Below are positions 19,663 through 28,524 of a DNA stretch of 64,000 bases, piece by piece. The stretch spans positions 414,001 to 478,000 of the forward strand of contig NZ_CP120863.1 in the NCBI RefSeq assembly GCF_026191725.2. Reading direction: 5' to 3'. The stretch comes from Roseibium porphyridii (lineage in GTDB: Bacteria; Pseudomonadota; Alphaproteobacteria; Rhizobiales; Stappiaceae). Under the pieces are notes generated by a model. That model did no database searches, was not told the DNA's origin, and saw only the letters and a list, made by a program, of their open reading frames with translations. Each line of letters begins with the position of its first letter. Position 1 is the stretch's first letter. The position numbers and the translations under genes are program-made.

Positions 19663-19694
19663 AACGGCGGTTCGGAAACGGGCCGCCGTTTTGC
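19663..19694 (+). terminator. Intrinsic terminator after hemE-hemJ
   Basis: Stem AACGGCGG (19663-19670) / CCGCCGTT (19683-19690), 12-nt loop, followed by TTGCTTT. Located 22 bp after the hemJ stop. Confidence 0.8.
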
Positions 19695-19790
19695 TTTGCG
19701 GCAGTGCGACATCAGTGCATTTGACCGGCAGATTTGCGGGCTTGCGATTCACTTGAAAACAACGTATCTTCCGCCAACTTCAAAACGGCG

Positions 19791-19901
19791 ATGGTTCGTT
19801 TTATCGCACCGCAGACGCCGTACAATCTGGACACATCTAAACGTCTTTCAGATATCTTCTGGCCGACCCATCTTCCCGGCGCAGAACGACCTTCCAAATA
19901 A
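19791..19901 (+). CDS. Possible 36-residue leader peptide upstream of rho
   Basis: ATG at 19791, stop TAA at 19899-19901, ending 32 bp before the rho start. The peptide begins [18 protein letters not shown] and ends GAERPSK. The ribosome binding site is weak. A candidate promoter TTGCGA-N16-GTATCT lies just upstream. rho genes are autoregulated and E. coli rho has a leader ORF (rhoL), so a translated leader is plausible, but I do not recognise the peptide and the coding call rests on position only. Confidence 0.35.
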   Translation: MVRFIAPQTPYNLDTSKRLSDIFWPTHLPGAERPSK

Positions 19902-19933
19902 ATATCCAAAACAACACCAATAACCCCAACTCG

Positions 19934-21199
19934 ATGCGGGAAATGAAACTTAAAGACCTAAAAGAAAAAACACCGACAGAGCTGCTGCAATTTGCTGAAG
20001 AGCTTGAGGTCGAAAACGCCAGCACCATGCGTAAGCAGGAGCTGATGTTCGCCATCCTGAAAAATCTTGCTGCACAGGATGTGGAGATTATCGGCGAAGG
20101 TGTCGTCGAAGTATTGCAGGATGGCTTTGGCTTCCTTCGATCTCCGGACGCAAACTACCTTCCTGGCCCGGACGACATCTATGTCTCGCCATCGCAAATA
20201 CGGCGCTTTTCCTTGCGTACCGGCGATACGGTCGAAGGGCAGATTCGCAGCCCGAAAGAAGGCGAACGTTATTTCGCTCTTTTGAAGGTCAACACGATCA
20301 ACTTCGAAGATCCGGAAAAAGCACGGCACAAAGTCCATTTTGACAATCTGACACCACTTTATCCGGATGAACGTTTCCGGATGGAAATCGAAGATCCGAC
20401 CATCAAAGATCTTTCTTCCAGGGTCATTGACCTTGTGGCTCCTCTCGGCAAGGGCCAACGCGCTCTGATCACTGCACCACCGCGTACCGGTAAGACAGTG
20501 TTCCTGCAGAACATTGCAAAGTCGATTACGAACAATCATCCAGAATGCTATCTCATCGTTCTTTTGATCGATGAGCGTCCGGAAGAAGTAACGGACATGC
20601 AGCGCACGGTGAACGGCGAAGTGGTTTCCTCCACATTCGACGAACCGGCTTCACGTCACGTGCAGGTGGCGGAGATGGTTATCGAGAAGGCGAAACGTCT
20701 GACGGAGCATGGCCGGGATGTTGTTATCCTGCTCGATTCCATCACGCGATTGGGCCGCGCTTACAACACTGTTGTTCCGTCTTCGGGCAAGGTGCTGACG
20801 GGTGGTGTTGATGCGAACGCATTGCAGCGCCCGAAGCGTTTCTTCGGCGCAGCTCGTAATATCGAGGAGGGAGGTTCCCTGACCATCATCGCAACGGCGC
20901 TGATTGACACGGGCAGCCGTATGGATGAAGTCATCTTTGAAGAATTCAAGGGAACGGGTAACTCGGAGATTATTCTTGATCGGAAGATCTCCGACAAACG
21001 TGTCTATCCGTCCATCGACATTCAGCGTTCCGGAACGCGCAAGGAAGAACTTCTTGTGCCGCATGAGCGTTTGAAGAAGACGTTCGTTCTTCGCCGTATT
21101 CTCAATCCGATGGGCACTGTTGATGCAATTGAGTTCCTGCTCGATAAATTGAAGCAAACCAAGTCCAACGACGAGTTCTTCGACAGCATGAACACTTGA
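19934..21199 (+). CDS. rho: Transcription termination factor Rho
   Basis: Hexameric RNA-dependent ATPase/translocase. 421 residues: N-terminal helical domain (1-47), cold-shock-like RNA-binding domain with RNP1 GFGFLR (64-69), Walker A APPRTGKT (181-188), Walker [11 protein letters not shown], and Q/R-loop regions of the motor domain. The start MREMKL is kept because this N-terminus is typical of alphaproteobacterial Rho; an ATG three codons later is possible. The ~240 bp leader ahead of it holds a small ORF, as expected for an autoregulated gene. Confidence 0.97.
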   Translation: MREMKLKDLKEKTPTELLQFAEELEVENASTMRKQELMFAILKNLAAQDVEIIGEGVVEVLQDGFGFLRSPDANYLPGPDDIYVSPSQIRRFSLRTGDTVEGQIRSPKEGERYFALLKVNTINFEDPEKARHKVHFDNLTPLYPDERFRMEIEDPTIKDLSSRVIDLVAPLGKGQRALITAPPRTGKTVFLQNIAKSITNNHPECYLIVLLIDERPEEVTDMQRTVNGEVVSSTFDEPASRHVQVAEMVIEKAKRLTEHGRDVVILLDSITRLGRAYNTVVPSSGKVLTGGVDANALQRPKRFFGAARNIEEGGSLTIIATALIDTGSRMDEVIFEEFKGTGNSEIILDRKISDKRVYPSIDIQRSGTRKEELLVPHERLKKTFVLRRILNPMGTVDAIEFLLDKLKQTKSNDEFFDSMNT

Positions 21200-21222
21200 T
21201 CCCAAACGGATCGAATTTTATT

Positions 21223-21257
21223 GAAGGGCGCGGTTCCAAAGGGACTGCGCCTTTTAC
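21223..21257 (+). terminator. Intrinsic terminator after rho
   Basis: Imperfect stem of AAGGGCGCGGTTCC and GGGACTGCGCCTTTT around an AAA loop, ending in a T run. 24 bp after the rho stop. Confidence 0.75.
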
Positions 21258-21272
21258 GTTTTGTTAAGCATT

Positions 21273-21286
21273 GTTTCACGTGAATC
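21273..21286 (+). promoter_or_regulatory. parS-type site
   Basis: GTTTCACGTGAATC, 13/14 of the parS core, with GAATC (GANTC) at the right end. Lies between the rho terminator and the GNAT start at 21313. Confidence 0.88.
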
Positions 21287-21312
21287 CACTGACTTTGATT
21301 CGGACCCGTTTC

Positions 21313-21885
21313 ATGACCTCAGACATCTATCTGGAAACTGAAAGACTATTGTTACGTGCGTGGCGGGATGACGATCTGGATCCTTTTGCAGCTCTATGCG
21401 CGGATCCCGAAGTTATGCGGTATTTCCCTGATGTTATGTCGAGGGAGAGATCTGAACTCCTGATTTCGAAATGCCGGGAGAAGCAGGGAAGCGACGGATT
21501 CTGCATGGCACCGATTGAGGTAAAAGATACGGGTGAATTCCTGGGTATGGTGGGCTTGAATCGACCAACCTACGCCGCACCGCTTCCATTCGAACCTTGT
21601 GTTGAAATTGGTTGGCGCTTGAAGGAATCGTCCTGGGGGCACGGATATGCAAGTGAAGCTGCGCGAGCGTGGCTTCGATTCGGCTTTGAAACAATTGGTC
21701 TTGACGAGATCGTTGCCTTTACGATCCCGGACAACCTGCCTTCTCAAAAAGTCATGGAACGGATTGGCATGACCCGCGACGCTGAGGGAGATTTTCTGCA
21801 CCCAAGCTTGCCTGAGGATCATCCGGTAGCTCTTCATGTTCTTTACCGCTTGAGCAAAGACGTCTGGCTGACGCAGGTTCAATAG
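21313..21885 (+). CDS. GNAT family N-acetyltransferase (RimJ/RimL type)
   Basis: 190 residues from the ATG at 21313 (MTSDIYLETERLLLRAWRDDDLDPF), the usual start pattern of this subfamily. The acetyl-CoA loop region is around ESSWGHGYASEAARAWLRFGFE (about 100-121), and the late KVMERIGMTRD segment is typical. The frame could start at 21271, but this would translate through the parS site. The acceptor is unknown. It sits between two parS sites in the origin-proximal region. Confidence 0.85.
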   Translation: MTSDIYLETERLLLRAWRDDDLDPFAALCADPEVMRYFPDVMSRERSELLISKCREKQGSDGFCMAPIEVKDTGEFLGMVGLNRPTYAAPLPFEPCVEIGWRLKESSWGHGYASEAARAWLRFGFETIGLDEIVAFTIPDNLPSQKVMERIGMTRDAEGDFLHPSLPEDHPVALHVLYRLSKDVWLTQVQ

Positions 21886-21905
21886 AAGAACTGTGGGCTT
21901 ACCTG

Positions 21906-21919
21906 GATTCACGTGAAAC
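21906..21919 (-). promoter_or_regulatory. parS-type site
   Basis: Plus strand GATTCACGTGAAAC, 13/14 of the parS core, GANTC at the left end. 20 bp after the GNAT stop. Confidence 0.88.
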
Positions 21920-21951
21920 AGCCTCGCGGCTCAGCCTTGCAACTTCATCCT

Positions 21952-21965
21952 GTTTCACGTGAATC
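21952..21965 (+). promoter_or_regulatory. parS-type site
   Basis: GTTTCACGTGAATC, 13/14 of the parS core, GAATC at the right end; 32 bp beyond the previous site and in the opposite orientation. Confidence 0.88.
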
Positions 21966-22128
21966 CAATGAATTGAATCGGCGACGAACCAACTTTTGAT
22001 CTTTGCGCCGATTGTTCGCGAATTAAGTTCAAAGAGCGATGGCGATCTCTAGGATTTTTTAAAAGCCAAAGGAGCTCGTCGCACTGCTGGAGAGCAGTGT
22101 AGTGTTCGAGGTCTTGAAGGCGGAAATT

Positions 22129-22142
22129 GATTCACGTGAAAC
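22129..22142 (-). promoter_or_regulatory. parS-type site
   Basis: Plus strand GATTCACGTGAAAC, 13/14 of the parS core, GATTC at the left end; 131 bp upstream of mnmE. Confidence 0.88.
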
Positions 22143-22272
22143 AGTCACATGACTAAGACACCCGGTTAGAGCTTTTCGATTCGTCAACGGAACGTATGAC
22201 GACCTGCCTTTCCCTGGAAAAGCAGACTTGATAAAGAGATTTTGGCATCAAACCCTGCTTGGATGAACGCAC

Positions 22273-23622
22273 ATGGCTGACACGATTTTTGCGCTTTCAA
22301 GCGGGGCAGTTCCGTCTGGAGTTGCTGTTATCCGTGTCTCTGGGGCCGGTACACAGGAGATCGTCAGAAGTCTCTGCGGTACGATACCAGAGCCACGTGT
22401 TGCCTCTCTGCTCAAGTTGAGAAACCCGCAATCGGGTGATCTTCTGGATGAGGCCCTGGTCCTCTTCTTCAAGGGTCCGCGCAGTTTTACCGGTGAAGAT
22501 GTTGCAGAACTTCACTGCCATGGGGGAAGGGCGGTGGTTTCCAGTGTCCTCTCCGTACTTGGCCAATTTGAAAACAGCCGTCCTGCTGAAGCTGGTGAAT
22601 TCACACGAAGAGCTTTCGATGCCGGACGTATGGACCTCACTGAAGTTGAGGGACTGGCGGATCTGATTGCGGCTGAAACACAGAGCCAACGTAAACAGGC
22701 AATTCGGCAGATGGGCGGAGCCCTCGGTCGGCTTTATGAAGATTGGCGCAAACGGCTGATACACATGCGAGCAATGATTGAAGCCGACTTCGATTTTGCC
22801 GACGAGGAGGATGTACCGGGCAGCGTAGCTGACCAAGTCTGGGTGGAAGCCTCCGATCTCCATGATGAGATCGCTGATCACTTGCTGAAGTCGAAGAGTG
22901 GTGAGCGTTTGCGATCCGGGTTACAGGTCGTGCTTATGGGTGCACCCAACGCAGGCAAGTCCAGTTTGTTGAATGCCATTGCGGGCCGGGATGTCGCTAT
23001 CGTGACGGAGGAAGCTGGCACCACGAGAGATGTTATAGAAGTGCATCTGGATCTAGCGGGGTATCCGGTCACGCTGGTAGACACTGCCGGATTGCGCGAG
23101 ACCGAAGGAATAGTAGAACGAGAGGGCATTCGCCGTGCCGAGGCAAAGGGCCGCGAAGCGGACCTGATCTTGTGGGCGGTTGAACCGAACGGCGTGTCAA
23201 TGAAGGAAGCGTCGAGTGCGTTGGCAGTTGATCTCGAGGATGGTGTTCCCGTTTGGACGGTCAATACCAAGCAAGATTTTGAGACTCTTCCGGAACAAGA
23301 CTCTTCCGGAATAATCCCAGAAATCTCTTGTTCAACCAAATCTGAAGGCGGTATGACATCACTTTTGGATCACCTTACACGTTTTGCTGCGGAAACGATT
23401 TCTATCGGTGAGTCACCGTTGGCGACACGGGAAAGGCACCGGCACTATCTCACGGAGTGTCTTTCCGGACTGCGCACGGCAGTTGACGCAGACCATCTTC
23501 CGGGAGAACTCAGAGCAGAAGATCTCCGCGGTGCAGCGGATGCGCTTGGCCGGATCACCGGGCGTATTGATGTTGAAGATCTACTGGATGTGATTTTCAG
23601 GGATTTCTGTATCGGGAAATAA
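22273..23622 (+). CDS. mnmE: tRNA uridine 5-carboxymethylaminomethyl modification GTPase MnmE
   Basis: With MnmG it modifies U34 of tRNAs. 449 residues: formyl-tetrahydrofolate-binding N-terminal domain (1-118), helical domain, and an inserted G domain with G1 GAPNAGKSS (223-231), the TTRD switch I segment and DTAG, ending in the essential C-terminal Cys in FCIGK (446-449 CIGK). mnmG lies 301 bp downstream with its own promoter candidate. Confidence 0.97.
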   Translation: MADTIFALSSGAVPSGVAVIRVSGAGTQEIVRSLCGTIPEPRVASLLKLRNPQSGDLLDEALVLFFKGPRSFTGEDVAELHCHGGRAVVSSVLSVLGQFENSRPAEAGEFTRRAFDAGRMDLTEVEGLADLIAAETQSQRKQAIRQMGGALGRLYEDWRKRLIHMRAMIEADFDFADEEDVPGSVADQVWVEASDLHDEIADHLLKSKSGERLRSGLQVVLMGAPNAGKSSLLNAIAGRDVAIVTEEAGTTRDVIEVHLDLAGYPVTLVDTAGLRETEGIVEREGIRRAEAKGREADLILWAVEPNGVSMKEASSALAVDLEDGVPVWTVNTKQDFETLPEQDSSGIIPEISCSTKSEGGMTSLLDHLTRFAAETISIGESPLATRERHRHYLTECLSGLRTAVDADHLPGELRAEDLRGAADALGRITGRIDVEDLLDVIFRDFCIGK

Positions 23623-23625
23623 TTT

Positions 23626-23639
23626 GTTTCACGTGAATC
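23626..23639 (+). promoter_or_regulatory. parS-type site
   Basis: GTTTCACGTGAATC, 13/14 of the parS core, GAATC at the right end; begins 3 bp after the mnmE stop. Confidence 0.88.
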
Positions 23640-23678
23640 AATGTCGGATTTTCCTGAATTGATTCTGAACCGGAATGT

Positions 23679-23692
23679 GTTTCACGTGAATC
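23679..23692 (+). promoter_or_regulatory. parS-type site
   Basis: GTTTCACGTGAATC, 13/14 of the parS core, same orientation as the site 53 bp upstream. Between mnmE and the mnmG promoter. Confidence 0.88.
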
Positions 23693-23757
23693 AGGAAGCA
23701 TTATCCGCGTATCTGAAAGTGAAGTTTCCGCGGTTGGTCTCTCTCATTGATTCCGCT

Positions 23758-23786
23758 TTGACCTACGGGTCGGCCCGCTTTATATA
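23758..23786 (+). promoter_or_regulatory. Sigma-70-type promoter of mnmG-rsmG-parA-parB
   Basis: TTGACC (23758-23763), 17-nt spacer, TATATA (23781-23786): near-consensus housekeeping promoter. It lies 66 bp downstream of a parS site and about 137 bp before mnmG, so ParB spreading could reach it. Confidence 0.7.
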
Positions 23787-23923
23787 AGCGGCAGCGTTGT
23801 GCCGTTCAGTCGGCCTTGTGATAATCTGATGCTGGGCATCGGATGCGGATCCCGAAAATAGAAGATGATGGTTTGGCGGGTGCTTGAACATAGTGGCAGC
23901 CCCGGTCAAGACGGTGAGACTTT

Positions 23924-25813
23924 ATGAGTGACAAGGACCTGACATTTGATGTGGTCGTAGTGGGTGGCGGTCATGCCGGCTGTGAGGCCGCTGCAGCGGC
24001 GGCGCGCACCGGTGCCAAGACGGCACTTGTAACCCATCGGTTCGATACCATTGGGGTGATGTCCTGCAATCCGGCGATTGGTGGATTGGGCAAAGGTCAT
24101 CTGGTCAGAGAAATCGATGCCCTTGATGGATTGATGGGTCGTGTTGCCGACAAGGGTGGGATCCAGTTTCGCATGCTCAACCGGCGGAAGGGTCCTGCGG
24201 TTCGAGGGCCGCGCGCTCAGGCCGACCGCAAGCTCTATCGCGAGGCAATGCAGAAAGAGATTGCCGTCATCGACGGCTTGACGGTCGTTGAGGGAGAAGC
24301 TTTCAAGATCCTCTTCAACGATGATGCTGAGGGTCATGTCGTTTCAGGACTGGAGCTGGCCGACGGTCGTAGCGTTTCGTGCGGCAGGATTGTCTTGACG
24401 AGTGGAACTTTCCTGCGTGGTCTGATCCACATTGGCGATCGCAAGATCCCTGCCGGCAGGTCGGGGGAGGCTCCCGCCCTCGGTTTGTCTGAATCGCTTG
24501 AGCAAATTGGATTTGATCTCGGACGCCTGAAGACAGGAACACCCGCAAGGCTTGATGGACGCACAATCCATTGGGATCGACTTGAAGTCCAACCAGGTGA
24601 TGAAGAGCCGGTTCCGTTTTCAACAATGACCGAAACGATCACGACACCTCAGGTGCCCTGCCATATCACGCGGACGACGCCTGAAACGCATCAGATCATT
24701 CAGGACAATCTCTCGAGATCAGCGATGTATTCCGGTGAGATCAAAGGCCGCGGACCCCGTTACTGTCCCTCAATCGAGGACAAGATCGTTCGGTTTGGGG
24801 AGCGTGACGGTCACCAGATCTTTCTGGAGCCGGAGGGCCTCGATGACCACACGGTCTATCCGAATGGCATTTCCACGTCCTTGCCAGAAGATGTCCAGAT
24901 TGCCTTTTTGAGAACCATTCCTGGTCTTGAAGATGTTGAATACTTCCAGCCGGGATATGCGATTGAATACGACCATGTCGACCCGCGGGAGCTCAGGCCG
25001 ACGCTGGAAGCAAAGAGATGTCAGGGTCTTTATCTTGCCGGTCAGATCAACGGGACGACCGGATATGAAGAAGCTGGAGCTCAAGGCCTGGTGGCCGGCT
25101 TGAATGCGGCATTGGCGGAAGCTGGAAAATCGCCGTTCGTCGTCGATCGCTCTCAGGGCTATATCGGTGTGATGATCGACGATCTGATTACCCGAGGCAT
25201 TTCCGAGCCGTATCGAATGTTTACGTCGCGCGCTGAGTATCGGTTGTCGCTGCGTGCCGATAATGCGGATCAGAGACTGACGCCGCTTGGTCTTGAGGTA
25301 GGTTGTGTTTCTGAAGAACGGCGCCAGGCATTCGAAAGAAAGATGGCGGCCATTGCCGAGGCACGGGCTTTGTTGAAACAGTTGTCTGTGACACCCTCGG
25401 AGGCCCAGAAGAAGGGCTTGCCAGTCAACCAGGATGGTGTGCGTCGGACAGCGTTCGATCTGCTTTCCTATCCGAATGTGACCTACGAGCTTTTGACAGG
25501 CATTTGGCCCGAGCTTTCCGAGATTGACCCAGTGATCACGGAGCAGGTGGCAACAGATGCTCTCTATGCTGTTTATCTCGATCGGCAGATAGCGGACATC
25601 GAGGCACTGAAGCGGGATGAAGCCTTGGCGATCCCGGATGGTTTCGATTACGAAGCAATTATCGGGCTGTCGAACGAAGTGAAGCAGAAGCTGACCGACA
25701 TTCGACCGGCTACATTGGGTCAGGCTTCTCGTATGGATGGGATAACACCGGCAGCCTTGACGCTGATCCTGTCTCATCTCAAGCGGGGCAGTCAGAAGAT
25801 CGGTGCGGCCTGA
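23924..25813 (+). CDS. mnmG: tRNA uridine-5-carboxymethylaminomethyl(34) synthesis enzyme MnmG (GidA)
   Basis: FAD enzyme partner of MnmE. 629 residues, full length. FAD loop [13 protein letters not shown] (11-23), the conserved [15 protein letters not shown] segment and the C-terminal helical MnmE-binding domain (about 550-620). The stop overlaps the rsmG start by one base (TGATG). Classical order mnmE-mnmG-rsmG-parA-parB. Confidence 0.98.
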   Translation: MSDKDLTFDVVVVGGGHAGCEAAAAAARTGAKTALVTHRFDTIGVMSCNPAIGGLGKGHLVREIDALDGLMGRVADKGGIQFRMLNRRKGPAVRGPRAQADRKLYREAMQKEIAVIDGLTVVEGEAFKILFNDDAEGHVVSGLELADGRSVSCGRIVLTSGTFLRGLIHIGDRKIPAGRSGEAPALGLSESLEQIGFDLGRLKTGTPARLDGRTIHWDRLEVQPGDEEPVPFSTMTETITTPQVPCHITRTTPETHQIIQDNLSRSAMYSGEIKGRGPRYCPSIEDKIVRFGERDGHQIFLEPEGLDDHTVYPNGISTSLPEDVQIAFLRTIPGLEDVEYFQPGYAIEYDHVDPRELRPTLEAKRCQGLYLAGQINGTTGYEEAGAQGLVAGLNAALAEAGKSPFVVDRSQGYIGVMIDDLITRGISEPYRMFTSRAEYRLSLRADNADQRLTPLGLEVGCVSEERRQAFERKMAAIAEARALLKQLSVTPSEAQKKGLPVNQDGVRRTAFDLLSYPNVTYELLTGIWPELSEIDPVITEQVATDALYAVYLDRQIADIEALKRDEALAIPDGFDYEAIIGLSNEVKQKLTDIRPATLGQASRMDGITPAALTLILSHLKRGSQKIGAA

Positions 25814-26469
25814 TGGGCCGTCCGATCGTGTTGAACAGCTCTGGACAGGCTGTGCAAAACTATGGGGATGTTTCACGTGAAACGTTGGAACGGCTTCAGA
25901 TCTATGTCGACCTCGTTCTCAAGTGGCAACCCGCACAAAACCTTATTGCTCCGTCGACAATTCCAGACATATGGACACGTCACGTAGCCGACAGTCTTCA
26001 AACCCAGTGGAGTTATCCAGAGGCAAAAACCTGGGTCGATGTCGGCAGCGGTGGCGGGTTTCCCGGTGTGGTCACAGCAATCCTTCTTGCCGAAGATCCG
26101 GGCACTCATGTGCACATGATCGAGAGCAACCAGCGGAAGGCGGCCTTCCTTCGAACGGCACTTCGAGAGACTGGTTCCAACGGAACAGTACATGCTGGCC
26201 GGATCGAATCGGTTGCGAAAGAGTGGCAGCATGGGCCGGTTGATGCTGTTTCCGCGCGCGCCTTGGCGTCCTTGGATTTACTTTTCCAGCTTTCCGAGCC
26301 GTTCACAGCGAAGGGAGCAAAGGCTGTTTTCCACAAAGGTCAGGATTTTCAACGAGAAGTTAACGAAGCCTCTGCCCGTTGGCACTTCGACATGATAGAA
26401 AAGATCAGTCTTGTTGATCCTGAGAGCCGGATGCTTCTTTTCTCAAATATTTCCAACCGGCCGGAGTAG
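25813..26469 (+). CDS. rsmG: 16S rRNA (guanine527-N7)-methyltransferase RsmG (GidB)
   Basis: 218 residues. SAM-binding motif VDVGSGGGFPG (about 75-85) in a Rossmann fold; N-terminal helices carry VSRETLERLQIYVDLVLKWQPAQNLI. Residues 20-24 (VSRET) are encoded by the one perfect parS palindrome in the window. Start ATG overlaps the mnmG stop, so it is translationally coupled, and parA follows after 14 bp. Confidence 0.96.
   Translation: MGRPIVLNSSGQAVQNYGDVSRETLERLQIYVDLVLKWQPAQNLIAPSTIPDIWTRHVADSLQTQWSYPEAKTWVDVGSGGGFPGVVTAILLAEDPGTHVHMIESNQRKAAFLRTALRETGSNGTVHAGRIESVAKEWQHGPVDAVSARALASLDLLFQLSEPFTAKGAKAVFHKGQDFQREVNEASARWHFDMIEKISLVDPESRMLLFSNISNRPE
25870..25883. promoter_or_regulatory. parS site, perfect palindrome (inside rsmG)
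   Basis: GTTTCACGTGAAAC, full match to the parS core and the only one of eight without a GANTC motif. Encodes VSRET near the N-terminus of RsmG. Confidence 0.92.
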
Positions 26470-26483
26470 CCCAGGAAGGTGTT

Positions 26484-27314
26484 GTGGCAATGAGCATGCT
26501 TCCCGAAATGCCGCGTGTGCTTTCGTTGGCAAACCAAAAAGGCGGGGTGGGGAAAACCACCACTGCAATCAATCTCGGTACTGCGCTTGCTGCGATTGGT
26601 GAGAAGGTACTCGTGATTGATCTCGATCCTCAGGGCAACGCCTCGACGGGTCTCGGGATTGAACACCGGGACCGTGGGTTGTCGACTTACGAAATTCTGA
26701 GCGGTGACTGTTCTCTGGCTGAGGCTGTCCGTGAAACCGCGGTGCAACGTCTTTGGGTCGCACCTTCCACCATGGATCTTTTGGGTCTTGAGCTCGAGAT
26801 CGCGTCGACAAGCGATCGAGCATTCCGGTTGCGCGCTGCAATTGAAAGTCTGACCAGGTCAAGGCTGTTTCAGGAAATTGGCTTCACCTACGTGCTGGTC
26901 GATTGTCCGCCTTCACTGAACCTTCTGACGATCAACGCTCTTTCAGCATCTCATTCCATTCTGGTACCTCTGCAATGTGAGTTCTTTGCACTTGAAGGAC
27001 TTAGCCAGTTGCTCAGTACAGTGGAGCAGGTCAAGAGCGCATTGAACGCCGAGCTCAGCATTCATGGTATTGTTCTCACCATGTATGACAGCCGCAACAA
27101 CCTTTCCAATCAGGTTGTTGCCGATGTTCGAGAAACGATGGGCGACGCAGTTTACGAAACCATCATTCCGCGCAATGTCCGCATTTCCGAGGCGCCGTCC
27201 TATGGCAAGCCGGCATTGTTGTACGATTTGAAGTGTGCCGGCAGTCAGGCATATCTGCGGCTCGCTTCCGAGATCATCCAGCGAGAGCGTCAGCTGCGCA
27301 AAGTGGCTGCCTGA
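26484..27314 (+). CDS. parA: Chromosome partitioning ATPase ParA
   Basis: Walker-type ATPase whose gradient on the nucleoid moves ParB-parS complexes. 276 residues from the GTG at 26484 (AGGAAGG about 6 nt upstream); an ATG two codons later is an alternative. Deviant Walker A KGGVGKTTT (19-27) with the signature lysine, Walker A' region LVIDLDPQGNAS and Walker B YVLVDCPPSLN. Co-transcribed with rsmG and parB. Confidence 0.97.
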   Translation: MAMSMLPEMPRVLSLANQKGGVGKTTTAINLGTALAAIGEKVLVIDLDPQGNASTGLGIEHRDRGLSTYEILSGDCSLAEAVRETAVQRLWVAPSTMDLLGLELEIASTSDRAFRLRAAIESLTRSRLFQEIGFTYVLVDCPPSLNLLTINALSASHSILVPLQCEFFALEGLSQLLSTVEQVKSALNAELSIHGIVLTMYDSRNNLSNQVVADVRETMGDAVYETIIPRNVRISEAPSYGKPALLYDLKCAGSQAYLRLASEIIQRERQLRKVAA

Positions 27315-27409
27315 TAAGATTCGGATCCGGTTCGATGGGTTCATTCAGCAGTGCCGTTGTTGGTGCTGTCGAATTAACCTATTGATTTATAAGAAGAAAA
27401 AGGTGCGAT

Positions 27410-28315
27410 ATGGCGGAAAGAGACGGCAAAAACAAGCGTTTGGGCCGAGGATTGGCAGCATTGATCGGCGATTCTGCCCCGGAAGCCACCGCAGCGCCTG
27501 AGAAAATCGTAAGAGATACGCGCAAGGTGCCGATTGAGCATCTGGTTCCGAACCCGCGCAATCCCCGCAAGACCTTCACTGAGAAAGATCTTGCCGATCT
27601 TGCCGAGTCTTTGAAAGCCAAAGGGATAGTTCAGCCAATTCTGGTGCGCCCGGAAGCCGGCAAATCGGAACGGTTCGAGATCATAGCCGGTGAACGTCGG
27701 TGGCGAGCCGCGCAAAGGGCAGGTCTGCATGAAGCGCCCATCATCGTGCGGGATGTCACCGACCAGGAAGCTCTGGAACTGGCAATCATTGAGAATGTTC
27801 AGCGGGCCGACCTAAACCCTATCGAAGAGGCGATGGGATATGAGCAGCTGACCGCGGAGTTCAGTTACAGCCAGGGCGAGCTTGCCAAAGTGATCGGCAA
27901 GAGCCGCAGCCATGTAGCCAATACGATGCGGCTGCTGAAACTGCCGAATTCCGTGAAAGACTATCTTGCGGAGGGCCTGCTCACAGCCGGCCATGCACGC
28001 GCATTGATTACCGTTGATGACCCGGCGGCTCTTGCCGAGTTGATCGTCGAAAAGGGCCTGACGGTCCGCGATGCGGAAAAGATTTCGCAGGATCCGGATG
28101 CCCTTGCCCGATTGAAGGGTGACAAGGCACCGGTCGTGAAGGCTGAAAAGGATGCCGATACGAAGGCGCTGGAAAAGCGTTTGGCTGACACGCTGGGGCT
28201 CAAAGTGACCGTTGGTCATAAACCTGGCAAGGAATCCGGCGACTTGAAAATCAAATACACGTCGCTTGAGCAATTGGATGAGCTGTGCAGGAAACTTGGC
28301 GTCGAAACTCGATAA
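27410..28315 (+). CDS. parB: Chromosome partitioning protein ParB (CTP-dependent parS clamp)
   Basis: Binds parS, loads as a CTP-dependent clamp and spreads along DNA. 301 residues: N-terminal ParA-contacting motif RLGRGLAALIG (10-20), CTPase motif GERRWRA (94-100) and ENVQR (128-132), helix-turn-helix SQGELAKVIGKSRSHVANTMRLLKLP (about 154-179), and a C-terminal dimerisation domain (about 245-301). It is 95 bp after parA. Its cognate sites are the eight parS entries here. Confidence 0.97.
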   Translation: MAERDGKNKRLGRGLAALIGDSAPEATAAPEKIVRDTRKVPIEHLVPNPRNPRKTFTEKDLADLAESLKAKGIVQPILVRPEAGKSERFEIIAGERRWRAAQRAGLHEAPIIVRDVTDQEALELAIIENVQRADLNPIEEAMGYEQLTAEFSYSQGELAKVIGKSRSHVANTMRLLKLPNSVKDYLAEGLLTAGHARALITVDDPAALAELIVEKGLTVRDAEKISQDPDALARLKGDKAPVVKAEKDADTKALEKRLADTLGLKVTVGHKPGKESGDLKIKYTSLEQLDELCRKLGVETR

Positions 28316-28431
28316 GCCCTTGTTTTCATTTTACTTAATAGAAGATCAGAGCAGCTGGAACGGGTTCTGGTCTTTTTTGTGCGCAGCTGAAAGAGGTCAA
28401 TTGATCGCCAAATGACCGAGATCAAGGGCAT

Positions 28432-28469
28432 GTTGGCAAACTGATGCCATTCATGGCGCTCTTGCCAAC
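28432..28469. repeat. Nested inverted repeat upstream of ccmA
   Basis: Perfect 8-bp arms GTTGGCAA (28432-28439) and TTGCCAAC (28462-28469) enclose a second short dyad GCCAT-TC-ATGGC (28446-28457). No T run follows, so it is more likely an operator or 5'-UTR structure than a terminator. Lies 55 bp before the ccmA start. Confidence 0.5.
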
Positions 28470-28524
28470 GACCTTCAGTGCACACTAACAAGGCCTGTCC
28501 TTTTCAAGAACGCCGGAGCATCTT

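Larger units (their letters stand above)
21886..22272. other. parS-rich intergenic region upstream of mnmE
   Basis: 387 bp without a recognisable gene. Three parS-type sites (21906, 21952, 22129) lie here; the promoter of mnmE must also be within it but no strong -35/-10 pair stands out. A segmental centromere-like role is inferred from the site density. Confidence 0.6.

Noticed and set aside
24770..25876. 368-codon minus-strand ORF antisense to mnmG
   Set aside because: Shadow of mnmG; low-complexity composition and no recognisable family.
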